A stretch of 19,130 bases of DNA from Beroe ovata (lineage: Eukaryota; Ctenophora; Nuda; Beroida; Beroidae), in the NCBI GenBank assembly GCA_946803715.1, contig CAMPET010000019.1, positions 242,210 through 261,339 on the forward strand, written 5' to 3'. Below are positions 16,042 to 19,130 of this stretch, in pieces. Position numbers and translations under genes: made by a program. Each line of letters opens with the position of its first letter. Position 1 is the stretch's first letter. The notes under the pieces were generated by a model. That model worked only from the letters and a program-made list of their open reading frames with translations, did no database searches and was not told where the DNA came from.

Positions 16042-17130
16042 ATCAATCTGATAGATTTATTGGATAGTGGATGCGATAGACAAGGTAAATCCTGACCTTA
16101 GGAGATATCAATGTAATACTCTTATTCCTTGGCGATTGATGGGGGGTATGGCGAAAAGTTTTGGCCAAAGTTTGCCCCGTTCCTATGGCAACGGCACTGT
16201 ATAATTCGTATACGAAAATCATTGGTCAAGGAAGTGTAATGATGCTCATGATGACTAATAGTGCAGCATAATAATGAGTATGGTATAATGTGAGTAATAA
16301 GTACTCCGCTTGCTCTCACGCGATAGCAGCTAGAACACGGACAAATCTGAAAAGCACGGTGTGTGCGTGGTAATGAGCGGGAGTGAGCTACTGAACCTCA
16401 TGAGCTCACTCTGATGGGCGATGATTTTGCATTTATTGTGTCGCTATGGCAACTGCTTGTTATCACTAATGGATCATCGGCACGTGCAGTAGGGTGGCCC
16501 TGTTAAAAGGAATGTGTCATGCATCCCCTCCAATAAAATGGTTGTTTTGATGCGCGTTGTCGAGTGACCTAAATATGGCCTATAATAACAAAATTCATAT
16601 GCAACAAGCTTGATCGTGCATTGTCCATGGTAACCGCTCAAAGAGTCACTGCCACTAAAACAGTTGTCATCATCCAACCCCCATACCGCTCGACACGTCA
16701 CCAATATGATCATGTCACATAGCACTGTCCAGAGCAGTGAACACGTCACTTTGACGTCGCTACATACTTGAAGCTATGGAGCCAGTTTGTGTCACGTATG
16801 AACTCACTCTTTTTCAGTCTGAAAATTTATCTAAGTCAAAATTAAGTGCGATTAAAAGTTTCTAGTTATATCTGTTTCCGGGAAGTCGTTATTCTGGAAA
16901 TTAAATTCAATTTTCATAGTTTAGAATAACACTAGCATATCAACCAAAAGATTGTTAAACTTGAAGGATTTACATTTTTTGACACACGAATACGAATTAA
17001 ATGGAATTTAATGGAATTAAATGGAAAATAAGAATTCATCGAATTGGTCGTCAAAATGTCTCATTTCTTCCATTGCCAAGGGATCTAAAATACATAATTA
17101 CTGTTATTCTATGTAACACATGAGTCAGTT
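16042..17130. other. Intergenic region between the two Ly6-like genes
   Basis: About 1.1 kb with no supported gene. It should hold the promoter of gene A (a CACGTG at 16481-16486) and the 3' end of gene B. A 91-codon reverse frame at 16474-16749 starts with a moderately hydrophobic stretch and has several cysteines, but no recognisable family or splice context. A 32-bp segment at 16429-16460 resembles one in intron 18 of the large gene. Confidence 0.6.
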
Positions 17131-17296
17131 TCACACTATCGCCCAAACTACTGAGATAAGCGTGGGAAGGAGCACGGAAATGGCGGCAGCGCTGTTGCAA
17201 TTGTCCTTGTCATCGCATTCCTTGCAGTTGGGAAGTGTTGTTTGTCCGATTGTACATGATCCGCAGGCATAAACCGCATTAGAGCCAGATCCCACT
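17131..17296 (-). CDS. Gene B exon 2: Ly6 core and GPI signal
   Basis: Acceptor CTCCTCCGCAG, phase 2, 166 bases, stop TGA at 17133-17131. It encodes YACGSCTIGQTTLPNCKEC, then DDKDNCNSAA and the hydrophobic tail. Confidence 0.85.
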
Positions 17297-17953
17297 CTGC
17301 GGAGGAGATAGTTCACATATCAACATGTTACTGATATCATGCACTGATAATTATAGTGCATAAGTAGATGTGTCCATTGTGTCCATCAGAAAAGTCATGT
17401 CCAATGGACGTCCGTTGAGCGTCCATTGGGCGTCCATCGGACACTCCACTAGACATGAGTATTTACGTATTTTTGTCCGCTGTACACCAATGGACACAAT
17501 GAACAAATCTTAATCAATGGACACAGTGTGTCCAATAAACACGTTCATTCGACACATTACGTCCACAGACACAGCATGTCCACTTGATTCTTGAACCCAG
17601 AGGTTTAGTTCTATTCGAAAGGGTGAAATCCTGCGGTATCACAGGTCGTTTTAATTAAATTTGCCAGAATTTCTGAACGAGCAAAATGGTTGAAAATTAT
17701 AGTTCCAACTTTCCATCCTCCCTGGCCCCCTGTTTACGTGCCTGCTGACAACATGTTAACAGATGTGCTGATAATTACATAATCTTAACTGATGACATGT
17801 TAACATGTGAAAGTAGACAACTTACGTGGTGCAAATCTGACCGCATTCATTGTCAGCTACTTTATGATCACCCATTCCCACGTTGCATTTCAGAGACACA
17901 CACATCCCGAACATGGCTATTGCCACGATAACGAAAAGTGTTTTCCCCATCAT
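17131..17953 (-). CDS. Ly6/three-finger-like GPI-anchored surface protein (gene B)
   Basis: Two exons, 17953-17826 and 17296-17131, joined in phase 2, give 97 residues. The N-terminus is a signal peptide (KTLFVIVAIAMFGMCVS). The mature part has eight cysteines (23, 37, 41, 54, 57, 67, 70, 76) ending in CKECDDKDNCNSAA, the CxxxxxCN terminus of Ly6-type domains. The tail ISVLLPTLISVVWAIV after small residues is a GPI signal. Two ATGs are adjacent (17953 and 17950); either works. The intron phase, cysteine pattern of exon 2 and anchor match gene A, so the two are likely tandem paralogues despite little identity. With only 54 residues between first and last cysteine it is shorter than usual, and a further phase-2 exon could hide in the 529-bp intron. 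Confidence 0.82.
17364..17585. repeat. Cluster of TGTCCA/TGGACA motifs in gene B intron
   Basis: Within about 220 bp the plus strand has eight GTCCA and three TGGAC occurrences plus close variants (GTCCG, CGGAC). Some are arranged as palindromes such as GTCCAATGGAC. Spacing is irregular, so it is not a simple satellite. No reading frame explains it. Confidence 0.75.
17826..17953 (-). CDS. Gene B exon 1: signal peptide and first Ly6 loop
   Basis: 128 bases from ATG 17953, donor ACCAC|GTAAGT in phase 2, a strong consensus. It encodes the signal peptide, then LKCNVGMGDH and ECGQICT. Confidence 0.83.
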
Positions 17954-18097
17954 ACTGGGATCTATAATATGAGAGAATGAATAGGGAAATATCTTATTGA
18001 GATGGACATAATTTTAAAACACGCCCCTTGTAATTTTGGGGTATGTGCCAATATCCATAGAGAAAGTGACTGTCATGGGGACTGTGTATGATTCCCA

Positions 18098-18151
18098 TGT
18101 ATGGTTGCTATGCATGGTTGCTATGCATGGTTGCTATGTATGGTTGCTATG
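18098..18151. repeat. 13-bp tandem repeat, four copies
   Basis: ATGGTTGCTATGC (last base variable) repeats four times without gaps and ends in GTTGCTATGGAAAT. The unit contains GTTGCTATG, close to a half-site of the RFX X-box, about 150-200 bp upstream of gene B. A regulatory role is speculative. Confidence 0.85.
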
Positions 18152-18332
18152 GAAATGGTGTGCGCCAGCTCAGACTCTGACTATCAGAGCATAGACTTTC
18201 AGAGCATTTTTGCCGCCTGCGTATCGAATATAGGAGGAGGAAAGGATGCGGCAGACAAACAGTATAAACCGAACTGAATCACTGACGACACGTAGTGTGT
18301 GGATATATGGCAAGGTGGAGGGATCTCTGCAG

Positions 18333-18373
18333 CACGTGTCTCCACGTGCGCGCGCTCACAAGGTTATCACGTG
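18333..18373. promoter_or_regulatory. Trio of CACGTG E-boxes upstream of gene B
   Basis: Perfect CACGTG at 18333-18338, 18343-18348 and 18368-18373, about 380-420 bp upstream of the gene B start codon. This mirrors the trio upstream of the large gene. Density is above chance, but function is inferred. Confidence 0.4.
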
Positions 18374-19130
18374 GTCACTCTCTACCTCTGTTGGATCATT
18401 GATCATTCTTCCCCTATTTTCTCAGAAATGGGCTCTGAAGTAATAGATGTGAAATGATCTTCATTCTAAGAGATAGCTGTCTGAGGAATATTTTTTATTG
18501 GGAAAATACTAGTGTTTCCCAGTTTAAAATCGAGTTCTTGAAATTCAAAAATGGAACAAAAAAGGATCAATGTGACTGCTACTCTTGTAAAACACTGATC
18601 ATGTGTGTCTGTGTGTTGTCGAGTGAAATACACACTGCGTATGTTTGTGTGTGTGTACGTCTATGCGTGTTCGCTTATCTTCTTATCACAGCATTCTGAT
18701 AAGCCGCATCCTGATTGTGTGTTATGTGCACTTGCTTTTTGCAGCTGTATTTCTCTCGTCATCCCAACCTACCTCGACACACCAATAAATGCAACCTATA
18801 TTTGCACAACAGTCATGGTATCTTCAATCTTGATCCTATCACTTGGTAGAGCTGTTTGTAGTTCATAACTTCATATTGCAGGGAATGTTGAGTTATGTGT
18901 CGTGGTCATGTGTCTTCTTCGTGGTTTCCCATACCCTCTTCCTCTTCCGACCCGAGGTCATTATTTGTTGTTAATTAAGCATTGCTAATAATTGGTTAAT
19001 TACCCTAATTAATCATAACTAATAACCTTTTTATCATAATTACCTATTACCGATGATATTACGAATGGAATCCCACTCGGTATCCCCTCCCTAAGGTACC
19101 CCCTCTCTAAGTTCCCTCCTCTCTAAGCTA

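Larger units (their letters stand above)
17954..19130. other. Non-coding right flank, upstream of gene B
   Basis: About 1.2 kb with no supported gene. It holds a 13-bp tandem repeat (18098-18151), a CACGTG trio (18333-18373), TG-rich runs near 18601-18660 and AT-rich sequence toward the right edge. Open frames at 18246-18443, 18454-18699 and 18605-18868 look random or follow the TG repeat. Confidence 0.6.

Noticed and set aside
16474-16749. 91-codon reverse frame with a hydrophobic start and cysteines
   Set aside because: It looks vaguely secretory but has no cysteine pattern of a known family, no splice context and ends at random; kept only as a weak candidate.
18605-18868. Plus-strand frames near the right end
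   Set aside because: They start in TG-rich repeat and show no domain or signal peptide that can be trusted.
1-19130. CRISPR array, tRNA, rRNA or bacterial operon structure
   Set aside because: None seen; the tandem repeats lack spacer structure, no cloverleaf was recognised, and the gene structure is eukaryotic.

Overview
The window is animal genomic DNA. Genes are split by short GT-AG introns, and the proteins are secreted or cell-surface, built from metazoan extracellular domains (leucine-rich repeats, FN3, cadherin-like, EGF, thrombospondin type 3 and C-terminal, laminin-G-like, Ly6). Small introns (61-530 bp, plus one of about 1.3 kb), a non-canonical thrombospondin and a fibro-slime-like domain point to an early-branching metazoan, perhaps a sponge. 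The species cannot be read from this sequence.

Layout. 1-1164: non-coding 5' flank with a CA/GT microsatellite and three CACGTG boxes. 1165-15119 (+): I read this as one gene of 20 coding exons, all phases consistent, encoding about 2,863 residues once a duplicated segment is removed. Exon 1 (4 kb) carries a signal peptide, about 30 leucine-rich repeats, a C-terminal LRR cap, an FN3-like domain and a fibro-slime-like domain. Exon 2 carries cadherin-like repeats, a cysteine-rich stretch and thrombospondin EGF modules. Exons 3-10 give the remaining EGF and the type 3 calcium-binding repeats. Exons 11-15 give the thrombospondin C-terminal L-lectin-like domain. Exons 16-20 give a laminin-G-like domain and a charged tail. 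No transmembrane segment is seen, so the product is probably a secreted matrix protein.

Between 7785 and 9743 three exons and their introns occur twice, joined at a single N (8835) that cuts an exon in half. This looks like two unmerged haplotype contigs rather than real biology. Intron 7 (9789-11067) holds two tandem copies of a roughly 0.5 kb repeat with short inverted ends.

15541-16041 and 17131-17953 (-): two small two-exon genes, convergent with the large gene and in the same orientation as each other. Both encode Ly6/three-finger-like GPI-anchored proteins (107 and 97 residues) with identical intron phase, so they are probably tandem paralogues. The rest (15120-15540, 16042-17130, 17954-19130) is intergenic, with microsatellites, a 13-bp tandem repeat and a second CACGTG trio. 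All exon boundaries come from reading frame, splice-site consensus and domain continuity, without transcripts or database searches.
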